Origin: [Enterobacter] lignolyticus SCF1
GTDB lineage: Bacteria; Pseudomonadota; Gammaproteobacteria; Enterobacterales; Enterobacteriaceae
DNA: 64,000 nucleotides
NCBI RefSeq assembly: GCF_000164865.1
Contig: NC_014618.1
Location: 1,736,001-1,800,000, forward strand
Direction: 5' to 3'
Made by a program: the position numbers and the translations under genes. Every line of letters starts with the position of its first letter. The first letter of the stretch is position 1. This document shows, piece after piece, positions 53,257-62,351 of the stretch. The notes beneath the pieces are model-generated. The model was not told the origin of the DNA, made no database searches, and saw only the letters and a list, made by a program, of their open reading frames with translations.

Positions 53257-54075
53257 ATGAAAAAGGTCGCAATTGTAGGGTTAGGATGGCTGGGTATGCC
53301 GCTGGCCCTTTCGCTGATGGCCCGCGGCTGGGACGTCACCGGCAGCAAAACCACTCAGGACGGCGTCGAAGCGGCGAGAATGTGCGGTATTGAAAGCTAT
53401 CCGCTGCGCCTTGAACCGCAGCTTGATTGCGAAACGGACGACCTGGACGCGCTAATGAACGTCGACGCGCTGGTCATCACGCTGCCGGCGCGTCGTACCG
53501 GCCAGGGAGAGGACTTCTACCTGCGGGCGGTCCAGGAAATCGTCGACAGCGCGCTGGCGCATCGTATCCCGCGCATTGTGTTCACCAGCTCGACGTCGGT
53601 CTACGGCGACGTTCAGGGTGTGGTGAAGGAGAATACGCCGCGGGTGCCGGTGACCACCAGCGGCCTGGTGCTTAAAGAGCTGGAAGACTGGCTGCACAAC
53701 CTGCCGGGGACCTCGGTGGACATCGTGCGTCTCTCCGGCCTGGTGGGGCCGGGGCGGCATCCGGGACGCTTTTTTGCCGGGAAATCCGCGCCGGACGGCC
53801 AGCATGGCGTTAACCTGGTGCACCTGGAGGATGCGGTTGCCGCGATCACCCTGCTGCTGCAGGCGCCAAAGGGCGGGCGTATTTATAACCTCTGCGCGCC
53901 GCAGCACCCGTCCCGGGCGACGTTTTATCCGCTGATGGCGCGTGAGCTCGGCCTTGCGCCGCCGGTGTTTAGTGACAGCGGCGGTAAGGGCAAAACGATA
54001 GACGGCAGCCGAATCTGCCATGAGTTGGGGTTTGAGTATCAGTACCCCGATCCGCTGGTCATGCCAATGGAATAA
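53257..54075 (+). CDS. yeeZ: YeeZ, SDR-family NAD(P)-binding protein
   Basis: A 272-residue Rossmann-fold protein of the atypical SDR/epimerase group with unknown substrate. It starts KKVAIVGLGWLGMPLALSLMARGW, and has FTSSTSVYGDVQGVV and LSGLVGPGRHPGRFFAGK. ATG 53257 follows GCAGGAG and gives nearly the E. coli length. In E. coli K-12 the yefM-yoeB toxin-antitoxin pair lies between this gene and the his leader; it is absent here. Confidence 0.93.
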   Translation: MKKVAIVGLGWLGMPLALSLMARGWDVTGSKTTQDGVEAARMCGIESYPLRLEPQLDCETDDLDALMNVDALVITLPARRTGQGEDFYLRAVQEIVDSALAHRIPRIVFTSSTSVYGDVQGVVKENTPRVPVTTSGLVLKELEDWLHNLPGTSVDIVRLSGLVGPGRHPGRFFAGKSAPDGQHGVNLVHLEDAVAAITLLLQAPKGGRIYNLCAPQHPSRATFYPLMARELGLAPPVFSDSGGKGKTIDGSRICHELGFEYQYPDPLVMPME

Positions 54076-54114
54076 ACTGCCAGCGCTGAAATCGCGTACC
54101 GCAAGGGGGCGACG

Positions 54115-55032
54115 ATGAAGCCACTGCTGGACGTTCTCATCATTCTTGATGCGCTCGATAAAGAAGGGAGCTTTGCCGCAGCGTCGGCAAAGCTCTTCAA
54201 AACACCGTCGGCGCTCAGCTATACCGTGCACAAACTGGAAAGCGACCTCAATATCCAGCTGCTCGATCGCAGCGGCCATCGCGCGACCTTCACCCGCACA
54301 GGACAAATGCTGCTGGAAAAAGGCCGCGAAGTGCTGCATACGGTGCGTGAGCTGGAAAAGCAGGCCGTTAAGCTGCACGAGGGCTGGGAAAACAATCTGG
54401 TGATCGCCGTTGACGACACCTTTCCTTTCTTATTATTAACGCCGCTGATTGAGGATTTTTACCAGCAGCATAACGTCACCCGCCTCAAGTTCATTCGCGG
54501 CGTGCTGGGCGACTCCTGGGAGGCGCTGGCGAGCGGGCGGGCCGATATCGTCGTCGGCGCGCTGCGCGACCCGCCGCCGCTGAGCGGTTTTGGTTTCTCG
54601 CCGCTTGGCTTTCTGGAGCAAATTTTCGTGGTGGCGCCGCAGCATCCGCTGGCACGGGAGCCGGAGCCGCTGAGCCGCCGCACCATTAAGCGATTTCGCG
54701 CCGTGATCGTGGGCGATGACGCCGCGCTGGGGTGCTCAGCGTTTCAGCAGCTGCTTGAGGATCAGGAAGCGCTCACGGTTTTTGATTTTAAGACTAAACT
54801 GGAGCTGCACATCAGCGGGCTCGGATGCGGCTATTTGCCGCGGTATCTGGCGCAGCGGCATATTGAACGTGGTGCGCTGGTGGAAAAACAGGTTGCGGCC
54901 CATTTACCCTTCGATGCGGTATGGATCGGCTGGAATGAGCAGACCTCAGGCCTTGCCAGCACCTGGTGGCGAGATAATATTTTAGCAAATAGTGCTATTG
55001 CTGCGGTGTATACCTCTAATAATGATGACTAA
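54115..55032 (+). CDS. yeeY: YeeY, LysR-family transcriptional regulator
   Basis: A 305-residue LysR regulator. The N-terminal winged helix-turn-helix spans DGSFAAASAKLFKTPSALSYTVHKLESDL-like sequence (about 8-50, here preceded by KEGS), followed by a linker helix and a substrate-binding domain (VIAVDDTFPFLLLTPLIEDF onward). Its regulon is not established. It lies 39 bases after yeeZ and before plaP on the same strand; control of plaP is possible but unproven. Confidence 0.92.
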   Translation: MKPLLDVLIILDALDKEGSFAAASAKLFKTPSALSYTVHKLESDLNIQLLDRSGHRATFTRTGQMLLEKGREVLHTVRELEKQAVKLHEGWENNLVIAVDDTFPFLLLTPLIEDFYQQHNVTRLKFIRGVLGDSWEALASGRADIVVGALRDPPPLSGFGFSPLGFLEQIFVVAPQHPLAREPEPLSRRTIKRFRAVIVGDDAALGCSAFQQLLEDQEALTVFDFKTKLELHISGLGCGYLPRYLAQRHIERGALVEKQVAAHLPFDAVWIGWNEQTSGLASTWWRDNILANSAIAAVYTSNNDD

Positions 55033-55128
55033 TCAGACATTTAGATCAGGCATTTATTTGATGGGGCTCTCATTCTCTTGTTTTTGCCAGGGGAAGAGGG
55101 CACAATACGCCCCCTGCAAAATAGAGAT

Positions 55129-55163
55129 TAACCGACGTTTATTAACGCGTCGGTTATTTTTTT
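55129..55163 (+). terminator. Rho-independent terminator after yeeY
   Basis: TAACCGACG (55129-55137) pairs with CGTCGGTTA (55148-55156), followed by a run of T. It lies about 100 bases after the yeeY stop and separates it from plaP. Confidence 0.85.
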
Positions 55164-55315
55164 GCAACAAAGAAACGTCATTCAAAACCAAGAGGCCGGG
55201 CTTCGTACCGGATAGATATTTACTAAAAACCGACAGTTGTTGTCGCTGAGGAATCCGTAAAAAATGGGGCAATTTTTTGCTTACGCGACGGCATTCGCCG
55301 TGAAGGAGAATGATC

Positions 55316-56674
55316 ATGTCGCATAACGTTACTCCAAACACCTCTCGCGTGGAATTGCGTAAAACGCTTACGCTGATTCCGGTTGTCATGATGGGTCTTG
55401 CCTATATGCAGCCAATGACGCTGTTCGATACATTCGGTATCGTATCAGGCCTCACCGACGGTCACGTAGCGACGGCGTATGCCTTCGCGCTGATCGCGAT
55501 TCTCTTTACAGCGCTGAGCTACGGCAAGCTGGTTCGCCGTTTCCCGTCCGCTGGCTCTGCATATACCTATGCCCAGAAATCCATTAGCCCGGCGGTTGGC
55601 TTTATGGTGGGTTGGTCATCCCTGCTGGACTACCTGTTCATGCCGATGATCAACATCCTGCTGGCGAAAATTTACTTTGAAGCGCTGGTGCCTTCCGTAC
55701 CGTCGTGGATCTTCGTGGTGGCGCTGGTGGCCTTTATGACCATCTCTAACCTGCGCAGCATTAAGACCGTGGCGAACTTCAATACCCTGATCGTTATTCT
55801 GCAGATGGGGATTGTGGCGGTTATCGTCGGCCTGATCATCTACGGCGTATCGCACGGCGAAGGCGCGGGTACGCTGACCAGCACCCGTCCGTTCTGGTCC
55901 GAAGGCGCGCACGTCGTGCCGATGATCACCGGGGCGACCATCCTGTGCTTCTCGTTCCTCGGCTTTGACGGTATCTCTTCGCTGTCTGAAGAGACCAAAG
56001 ACGCCGAGCGCGTGATCCCGCGGGCGATTTTCCTGACCGCGCTGATCGGCGGGCTTATCTTTATCGGCGCCTCCTATTTCCTGCAGCTGTATTTCCCGGA
56101 TATCTCCCGCTTTAAGGATCCGGACGCGTCTCAGCCGGAAATCATGCTGTATGTTGCCGGTAAAACCTTCCAGTGGGGCGTGCTGATTTTCTCCAGCGTG
56201 ACCGTACTGGCCTCCGGCATGGCGGCGCATGCGGGCGTTTCCCGCCTGATGTACGTGATGGGCCGTGACGGCGTGTTCCCGACCCGTTTCTTCGGCTATG
56301 TGCACCCGAAATGGCGCACGCCGGCGTGGAACGTGCTGCTGGTTGGCGCCATCGCGCTGCTGGCGATTAACTTCGACCTGGTGACCGCAACGGCGCTGAT
56401 CAACTTTGGCGCGCTGGTGGCTTTCACCTTCGTTAACCTCTCGGTTATCTCGCAGTTCTGGATCCGTGAGAAGCGCAACAAAACGCTGAAAGACCACTTC
56501 AACTACCTGGTGCTACCGGTATGCGGCGCGCTGACCGTCGGCGCGCTGTGGATTAACCTCGAAGAGAGCTCCATGATTCTGGGCCTCATCTGGGGCGGTA
56601 TCGGCCTGGTGTACCTGGCCTGCGTGACGAAGAGCTTCCGCAACCCGGTTCCGCAGTACGAAGATATTGCCTGA
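55316..56674 (+). CDS. plaP: PlaP, putrescine importer
   Basis: PlaP is an APC-superfamily proton-driven low-affinity putrescine transporter, linked in E. coli to surface motility. The 452-residue protein has about twelve membrane segments, starting LRKTLTLIPVVMMGLAYMQPMTLFDTFGIVSG, with FPSAGSAYTYAQKSISPAVGF and FLGFDGISSLSEETKDAERVIPRAI as family motifs. ATG 55316 is preceded at the right distance by AAGGAG (55303-55308); ATG 55310 is too close. Confidence 0.95.
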   Translation: MSHNVTPNTSRVELRKTLTLIPVVMMGLAYMQPMTLFDTFGIVSGLTDGHVATAYAFALIAILFTALSYGKLVRRFPSAGSAYTYAQKSISPAVGFMVGWSSLLDYLFMPMINILLAKIYFEALVPSVPSWIFVVALVAFMTISNLRSIKTVANFNTLIVILQMGIVAVIVGLIIYGVSHGEGAGTLTSTRPFWSEGAHVVPMITGATILCFSFLGFDGISSLSEETKDAERVIPRAIFLTALIGGLIFIGASYFLQLYFPDISRFKDPDASQPEIMLYVAGKTFQWGVLIFSSVTVLASGMAAHAGVSRLMYVMGRDGVFPTRFFGYVHPKWRTPAWNVLLVGAIALLAINFDLVTATALINFGALVAFTFVNLSVISQFWIREKRNKTLKDHFNYLVLPVCGALTVGALWINLEESSMILGLIWGGIGLVYLACVTKSFRNPVPQYEDIA

Positions 56675-56692
56675 TCGCGTGATACGATAAGA

Positions 56693-56724
56693 AAAGCCGG
56701 AGGCGTTATCCTCCGGCTTTTTTG
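56693..56724 (+). terminator. Rho-independent terminator after plaP
   Basis: AAAGCCGGAG (56693-56702) pairs with CTCCGGCTTT (56711-56720), followed by T residues. It also faces the convergent ArsR-like gene and may serve both directions, as the stem starts with an A run. Confidence 0.9.
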
Positions 56725-56742
56725 TTTCTGCTTCTCTTCATT

Positions 56743-57054
56743 TCATTCGGCCTGTTGCATCACCTTCAGCAGGGTATCCAGCAGCCCGGGAAAGCGCGCG
56801 TCCAGGTCCTCCCGGCGCAGCGAAATCATATTCTCCCGCCCCTGCGGGCGTTGCCAGATAACGCCGCTGTCGCGCAGCACCCGCCAGTGGTGGGTCATGG
56901 TCGATTTGGCGATATCGTCCTGGCGCAGGGCGTTGCAGCTCAGCTCGCTGCCGTCGGCAAGCGCTCTGATAATTTCCAGCCGCAGAGGGTTTCCGAGAGC
57001 GGAAAGGACATTTTCAAGGCGAATTTGTTCACGTTCGGGGTGATTGGCGATCAT
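56743..57054 (-). CDS. ArsR-family winged-helix regulator
   Basis: A 103-residue ArsR/SmtB-type DNA-binding protein with LENVLSALGNPLRLEIIRALADG and the recognition helix region DIAKSTMTHHWRVLRDSGVIWQR. It lacks the usual metal-binding ELCVCDL-type cysteine motif in the recognition helix, so a metal sensor role is doubtful; one Cys occurs (ELSCNALRQ). ATG 57054 follows AGGA; the frame is open 16 codons upstream. It is divergent from the second EF-G gene and probably regulates it. Confidence 0.85.
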   Translation of the reverse strand: MIANHPEREQIRLENVLSALGNPLRLEIIRALADGSELSCNALRQDDIAKSTMTHHWRVLRDSGVIWQRPQGRENMISLRREDLDARFPGLLDTLLKVMQQAE

Positions 57055-57189
57055 ACTATTCCTGTGTCGGCGAGTGCTCTGCGTTTGCGGGCAGCAGTCC
57101 AAATCGGCGGCTGGCCGCTACTATACCCAAACTGCTTTTCCCGCGCTACGCGCGCCGTCGCGGCTTGATCAATAGTAACGATAGCAAAA

Positions 57190-57221
57190 ATAGTTCGAAT
57201 ATACTCGTACAGTTGTACTAT
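57190..57221. promoter_or_regulatory. Imperfect inverted repeat, candidate ArsR-family operator
   Basis: ATAGTTCGAATA (57190-57201) and CAGTTGTACTAT (57210-57221) match as inverted repeats at 8 of 12 positions. A -10-like TATGAT (57219-57224) overlaps the right arm, in the orientation of the EF-G gene. A repressor bound here would block transcription. The site is proposed only from symmetry and position. Confidence 0.4.
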
Positions 57222-57293
57222 GATAGATGCCGTTACATAAACCACGGCACATTATGGCCGTTAACTGACAGTCAAAACGACTAAGGACGCATC

Positions 57294-59396
57294 ATGCCCC
57301 GACCCATCCCTCTCGAACGTTATCGCAACATCGGTATCTCCGCGCATATCGATGCCGGTAAAACCACGACCACTGAGCGCATTCTGTTTTACACCGGAAT
57401 GAGCCACAAGATGGGCGAAGTACACGATGGCGCTGCAACGACCGACTGGATGGCGCAGGAGCAGGAGCGTGGAATCACCATCACCTCGGCGGCGGTCAGC
57501 TGCTTCTGGCCCGGCATGGACCGGAGCTTTGAGCCGCACCGCATCAACATTATCGATACCCCCGGCCACGTGGATTTCACCATTGAGGTGGAGCGATCCA
57601 TGCGCGTGCTGGACGGCGCGGTGATGGTGTACGACTCCGTGGGCGGCGTGCAGCCGCAATCGGAAACCGTGTGGCGTCAGGCCAACAAGTACCATGTTCC
57701 CCGGCTGGCGTTCGTCAATAAAATGGACCGCCCCGGCGCCGATTTTTTCCGCGTCGTGCAGATGATGATTGACCGTCTGAAGGCCAACCCGGTACCGATT
57801 GTGATTCCAATCGGCAGCGAGGAGCATTTCGTCGGCGTGGTGGATCTTGCCCGCATGCGCGCTATTTACTGGGACGACGCCACCCAGGGGATGACCTTCA
57901 GCTACGCGCCGGTGCCGGACGCGCTGCTCGCCACCGCGCAGCAGTGGCGGGAGAAAATGGTCTCGGCGGCGGCGGAGGCCAGCGACGCGCTGATGGATAA
58001 ATATCTGGAAACCGGCGACCTGAGCGAGGAGGAAATCGTCGCGGGGCTGCGTAAGCGCACCGTCGGCGGCGAGATCCAGCCGGTCCTGTGCGGCAGCGCG
58101 TTTAAGAATAAAGGCGTGCAGCGCATGCTCGATGCGGTGGTTGAGCTGATGCCCTCGCCGCGCGATATTCCGGCCATCGACGGCGTGGACGAGAAAGGGC
58201 GGCCCGACGAGCGTCATCCCGGCGATGAAGAGCCGTTTTCGGCGCTGGCGTTCAAGCTGATGACCGATCCCTACGTCGGCCAGCTGACCTTTATCCGCGT
58301 CTACTCCGGCGTGCTGAAAAAAGGCGATGCGGTGTATAACCCGGTTAAGGAGAAGAAGGAGCGTATCGGGCGCATCGTGCTGATGCACGCCAACGACAGG
58401 CACGACGTGGAGGAGCTGCACGCCGGGGATATCGCCGCCTGCGTTGGCCTGAAGGATGTGACCACCGGCGACACCCTGTGCGATCCGAATGCGGTGATAA
58501 CGCTTGAACGGATGGAGTTTCCGGAGCCGGTGATTTCGCTCGCCATTGAGCCGAAAACCAAAGCGGATCAGGAGAAAATGGGCATTGCTCTGCAGCGGCT
58601 GGCGTCGGAGGACCCGTCGTTCCGCCTGCATACCGATGAGGAGTCCGGGCAGACCATTATTTCCGGGATGGGCGAGCTGCATCTAGAAATCATCGTCGAC
58701 CGCATGAAGCGCGAGTTTGGCGTGGAGGCCAATATTGGCCGCCCGCAGGTCACCTATCGCGAAACGCTGCGTAAGACCGTCAGGGACATCGAGGGGAAAT
58801 TCGTCCGTCAGTCCGGCGGTAAAGGGCAGTACGGCCACGTGGTGCTGACCCTTGAGCCGCGGGAGCCTGGCAGCGGCTTTGCGTTTGAGGACGCCACCAA
58901 GGGCGGCGTGGTGCCGCGCGAGTACATTCCGTCGGTGGAAAAAGGGCTGCGTGAGGCGATGGGCACCGGCGTGCTGGCTGGCTACCCGGTCGTCGACGTC
59001 AAGGCGACGCTGACCTTTGGCTCATACCACGACGTCGACTCGTCGGAAATGGCGTTCCGCATGGCGGCGATTTTCGGCTTCAAGGAGGGGGCGCGCAGGG
59101 CCGAACCGGTGATTCTCGAGCCGGTGATGCATGTGGAAGTGGAAACGCCGGAGGCGTATGCCGGCAACATTATGGGCGATCTTTCGTCGCGTCGCGGGAT
59201 GGTGCAGGGCATGGAGGAGCGCTACGGCAGCCAGATTATTCGCGCTGACGTGCCGCTTGCCGAGATGTTTGGCTACTCCACCACGCTACGTTCCATGTCC
59301 CAGGGCCGGGCGACCTACAGCATGGAGTTTCATCACTATGCTGAAGCGCCGCGCACTGTGGCGGAGGCGATCATCGCCAGCCGCGCGAAAGCGTAA
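57294..59396 (+). CDS. Second elongation factor G
   Basis: A full-length 700-residue translocation GTPase. G motifs are AHIDAGKTT (17-25), QERGITITSAA, DTPGHVDFTIEVERSMRVLDGA, NKMDRPG and GSAFKNKG; domain IV has SGGKGQYGHVVL and the tip loop SYHDVDSSEMAF; domain V has GDLSSRRGMVQGME and EMFGYSTTLRSMSQGRATYSMEFHHY. It appears functional as EF-G rather than a ribosome-protection protein. E. coli has its main fusA in the str operon, which is outside this window, so this is probably a paralogue. The start follows AAGGAC. The gene lies where yeeD-yeeE are in E. coli, divergent from the ArsR-like gene. Codon use is GC-rich like the backbone. Confidence 0.9.
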   Translation: MPRPIPLERYRNIGISAHIDAGKTTTTERILFYTGMSHKMGEVHDGAATTDWMAQEQERGITITSAAVSCFWPGMDRSFEPHRINIIDTPGHVDFTIEVERSMRVLDGAVMVYDSVGGVQPQSETVWRQANKYHVPRLAFVNKMDRPGADFFRVVQMMIDRLKANPVPIVIPIGSEEHFVGVVDLARMRAIYWDDATQGMTFSYAPVPDALLATAQQWREKMVSAAAEASDALMDKYLETGDLSEEEIVAGLRKRTVGGEIQPVLCGSAFKNKGVQRMLDAVVELMPSPRDIPAIDGVDEKGRPDERHPGDEEPFSALAFKLMTDPYVGQLTFIRVYSGVLKKGDAVYNPVKEKKERIGRIVLMHANDRHDVEELHAGDIAACVGLKDVTTGDTLCDPNAVITLERMEFPEPVISLAIEPKTKADQEKMGIALQRLASEDPSFRLHTDEESGQTIISGMGELHLEIIVDRMKREFGVEANIGRPQVTYRETLRKTVRDIEGKFVRQSGGKGQYGHVVLTLEPREPGSGFAFEDATKGGVVPREYIPSVEKGLREAMGTGVLAGYPVVDVKATLTFGSYHDVDSSEMAFRMAAIFGFKEGARRAEPVILEPVMHVEVETPEAYAGNIMGDLSSRRGMVQGMEERYGSQIIRADVPLAEMFGYSTTLRSMSQGRATYSMEFHHYAEAPRTVAEAIIASRAKA

Positions 59397-59441
59397 CGCC
59401 TTCTCCGGGCAGCAGGGACGCCGCCCGGACATACTCCTGTC

Positions 59442-60866
59442 TCAGACAATATCCTGCGCGTACTGCCACAGCGTTTTCAGCAGCGCGAGCTTCGCCTTAT
59501 CCTCTGCATACTGCTGGCTGAGCAGCTGCAGCTCATCGGCGTAGGCCTGTAAAAACTCGGGGGTGAACACCTCGCGGCGATGCTGCAGCCAGCGCTGCTG
59601 CTCGGCGTCGTCAAGGGTGCCCGGGAAGTTGCGCGCCCGGTAGTTGAACAGCAGCTTTTCAATACGCGTATCGGCAAAGGTCAAATCCAGCGCCGGCAGA
59701 TTGCGCGGTTCGGTTTCCAGCAGGATTTTCATCGCCGCGCGATCCGCATCGCTGAAAAAGCCGTTGTAGAGCTGCGCATCCACGTTCTGCGACGGTACAA
59801 ACGGCGCCGCGTCGGCGAAAATCGCCACCACTTTGTCGCGGACCTGCGGGTTGTCTCGCAGCAGCTTCAGGTTATCGAGACACTGCTGGCGGTTAATGCC
59901 CAGACGGTCGGCATCTTCCGGGCGCAGGGTATTCGCCTGGGCCAGCACCGGGCATTTGTTGAGGTGCACCAGCTTGACCGGTACGGCGGCGAGATCGCCG
60001 AGACTGGCCTTCGCGGTATACAGACGATCGCGCAGCTCGTCCGCCGTCAGCTCAAGCAGCGGCGACATGTCGCCCGCCAGATCGACCACAATCACCGCGT
60101 TGCGGTTATCCGGATGCCAGGCCAGCGGCGCTATCCAGCTGGTATTCCCGCGCCATGCGCCAAACATACCGGAGACATGCACCAGCGGCTTCATCTGCGG
60201 CACGTCAATCAGCGTCGCCAGCTTGTTCTTATTGCGATACGTATAGAGGTAGTCAAACAGCCGCGGCTGGCGCGATTTCACCAGCTGCGCCATGGCGATG
60301 GTGGCGTATACGTCGGCCATCGCATCGTGGGCGTTGCTGTGCTCAATGCCGTTGGCGCGGGTCAGGTGCTCAAGGCGAAAGCTCGGCAGCCCGTCCTCAT
60401 TTTCCGGCCAGTTGATCCCTTCCGGACGCAGGGCGTAGCAGGCGCGCATCACGTCCAGCAGGTCCCAGCGCGAGTTATGGTTCTGCCAGCTCCAGGCGTA
60501 AGGATCGTAAAAATTGCGGTAGAAGATATTGCGGGTGACTTCGTCGTCAAAGCGCACGTTGTTGTAGCCGACAACGCAGGTTTTCGGCACCGTGAACAGC
60601 GCATGAATGCGACGGGCGAAGGCCGCTTCGTTTTCCCCTTTGGCCAGCGCCTCCTGCGGCGTAATGCCGGTTATCAGCACCGCCTGCGGCTGCGGCAGGT
60701 AGTCATCCGCCGGTTTGCAGTAGAACACTTCCGGCTCGCCGATGACGTTGAAATCACCGTCGGTGCGAAGGGCGGCGAACTGGGCGGGGCGGTCCAGCGA
60801 CGGGCTGGTGCCGAAGGTTTCGTAGTCGTGGAAAAGGAATCCAGGCGGCGATTGCGTCTCTTGCAT
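59442..60866 (-). CDS. sbcB: Exodeoxyribonuclease I
   Basis: ExoI degrades single-stranded DNA 3' to 5' and acts in mismatch repair and recombination. The 474-residue protein has the DEDD exonuclease motif FLFHDYETFGT (Asp14, Glu16), NNVRFDDEVTRNIFYRNFYDPYAW, SNAHDAMADVYATIAMA with the His/Asp, and the SH3-like and C-terminal domains ending in ALLKTLWQYAQDIV. Length equals E. coli within one residue. It is convergent with the EF-G gene. Confidence 0.97.
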   Translation of the reverse strand: MQETQSPPGFLFHDYETFGTSPSLDRPAQFAALRTDGDFNVIGEPEVFYCKPADDYLPQPQAVLITGITPQEALAKGENEAAFARRIHALFTVPKTCVVGYNNVRFDDEVTRNIFYRNFYDPYAWSWQNHNSRWDLLDVMRACYALRPEGINWPENEDGLPSFRLEHLTRANGIEHSNAHDAMADVYATIAMAQLVKSRQPRLFDYLYTYRNKNKLATLIDVPQMKPLVHVSGMFGAWRGNTSWIAPLAWHPDNRNAVIVVDLAGDMSPLLELTADELRDRLYTAKASLGDLAAVPVKLVHLNKCPVLAQANTLRPEDADRLGINRQQCLDNLKLLRDNPQVRDKVVAIFADAAPFVPSQNVDAQLYNGFFSDADRAAMKILLETEPRNLPALDLTFADTRIEKLLFNYRARNFPGTLDDAEQQRWLQHRREVFTPEFLQAYADELQLLSQQYAEDKAKLALLKTLWQYAQDIV

Positions 60867-61036
60867 TGTCTGTCAGTCATCCGTATGCGCGTGAACCCAG
60901 CATGGTAAACGATTTGGCGCGCCATCAGAAGGGTAAGGCGGTGATTCCGCTGCCGCCTGCGGCAGGAGTTGTCATACTTTCTTGCAATTTAACGCTGTCA
61001 GTAAAGCGTAAGTCCCGTAAAAAGGACGGCGAATTG

Positions 61037-62224
61037 ATGAAAGTTGAGGATATGCTGTTGAAAGGCCGTATGTTTATTGCTGTATCTTTGCTCGCTTCGG
61101 GCATTTCCTGCGCATTTGCCGCAGACGCGCTTCCCATCACGGTATCGCCGCCGGCCATTCAGGCTGGGGCATGGGTGCTGATGGATTACACTACCGGCCA
61201 AATCTTAACGGCAGGCAACGAACACCAGCAGCGCAATCCCGCCAGCTTAACCAAGCTGATGACCGGCTACGTGGTCGATCGCGCTATCGACAGCCGCAAA
61301 ATCACGCCGGACGATATGGTGACCGTAGGGCACGACGCCTGGGCGAAAGGGAACCCGGTGTTTGACGGCTCGTCGCTGATGTTCCTCAAACCCGGCGATC
61401 GCCTGACGGTGCGCGACCTGAGCCGCGGGCTTATCGTTGACTCCGGCAACGACGCCTGCGTGGCGCTGGCGGATTACGTCGCGGGCGGCCAGCCGCAGTT
61501 TGTGCAGCTGATGAACGGCTATGTGCAGAAGCTGGGGCTGAAGGATACCCACTTTGAAACGGTGCACGGTCTTGATGCGCCGGGGCAGCACAGCTCCGCC
61601 TACGATCTGGCGGTGCTTTCCCGCGCGATCATCCACGGCGAGCCTGATTTCTACCACATGTACAGCGAAAAGAGCCTGACCTGGAACGGCATCACCCAGC
61701 AAAACCGTAATGGCCTGCTGTGGGATAAAACCATGAACGTGGACGGGCTGAAGACCGGCCACACGTCGGGAGCGGGCTTTAACCTGATCGCTTCGGCGGT
61801 AGACGGCGAGCGCCGCCTGATCGCGGTGGTCATGGGCGCGGAAAGCGCAAAAGGCCGCGAAGAGCAGGCGCGCAAGCTGCTGCACTGGGGCCAGCAGAAC
61901 TTCGACACCGTCCAGATCCTGCACAGCGGCAAACAGGTCGGCAGCGAGCGCATCTGGTACGGCGACAAAGAGCAGATCCGCCTCGGCACCGATCAGGATT
62001 TCTGGCTGGCGTTGCCGAAAGCCGAAGTGCCGAACATCAAAGCTAAATATGTCCTCGACGCGAAAGAGCTTGATGCTCCCATCGCCGCGCATCAGCGCGT
62101 GGGCGAAATCCAGCTGTACGATCGCGATAAGGTGGTCGCCCACTGGCCGCTGGTGACGCTGGAAAGCGTCAATAAAGGCGGCATTTTCTCCCGCTTTAGC
62201 GACTGGCTGCACCACAGCGCCTGA
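61037..62224 (+). CDS. dacD: DacD, D-alanyl-D-alanine carboxypeptidase (PBP6b)
   Basis: DacD trims the terminal D-Ala of peptidoglycan pentapeptides. The 395-residue protein has a signal peptide ending near SCAFA (cleavage after about residue 28), the penicillin-binding motifs SLTK (Ser70-Lys73), SGN and KTGHTSG, and a C-terminal beta domain ending in an amphipathic membrane-anchoring helix (KGGIFSRFSDWLHHSA). ATG 61037 is chosen because it gives an ordinary signal peptide and lies after AAGGA; ATG 61052 is an alternative. The frame is open 170 bases upstream without signal-like sequence. Confidence 0.94.
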   Translation: MKVEDMLLKGRMFIAVSLLASGISCAFAADALPITVSPPAIQAGAWVLMDYTTGQILTAGNEHQQRNPASLTKLMTGYVVDRAIDSRKITPDDMVTVGHDAWAKGNPVFDGSSLMFLKPGDRLTVRDLSRGLIVDSGNDACVALADYVAGGQPQFVQLMNGYVQKLGLKDTHFETVHGLDAPGQHSSAYDLAVLSRAIIHGEPDFYHMYSEKSLTWNGITQQNRNGLLWDKTMNVDGLKTGHTSGAGFNLIASAVDGERRLIAVVMGAESAKGREEQARKLLHWGQQNFDTVQILHSGKQVGSERIWYGDKEQIRLGTDQDFWLALPKAEVPNIKAKYVLDAKELDAPIAAHQRVGEIQLYDRDKVVAHWPLVTLESVNKGGIFSRFSDWLHHSA

Positions 62225-62225
62225 C

Positions 62226-62252
62226 GAAACGCCCCTTTTTTTGGGGCGTTTC
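62226..62252 (+). terminator. Rho-independent terminator after dacD
   Basis: GAAACGCCCC (62226-62235) pairs with GGGGCGTTTC (62243-62252) around a loop of T residues; the downstream T-rich stretch is CCCTTTTCC. It lies immediately after the dacD stop. Confidence 0.75.
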
Positions 62253-62287
62253 CCTTTTCCGTTCTGTGAAATACCGCACATACTACA

Positions 62288-62330
62288 TTGACATGGCTTT
62301 GCTACATTTCATATGTATATTTATACAGTA
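62288..62330 (+). promoter_or_regulatory. sbmC promoter with LexA box
   Basis: A consensus -35 TTGACA lies at 62288-62293, and a -10-like TATGTA at 62312-62317 with an 18-base spacer. A LexA (SOS) box of the form ATGT-N8-ACAG at 62313-62328, within ATATGTATATTTATACAG, overlaps the -10. The left half-site has A in place of the usual C; 16 of 20 positions fit the consensus. SOS control of sbmC is known in E. coli. Confidence 0.85.
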
Positions 62331-62351
62331 ATCTTCACATGCGGAGGCTTT

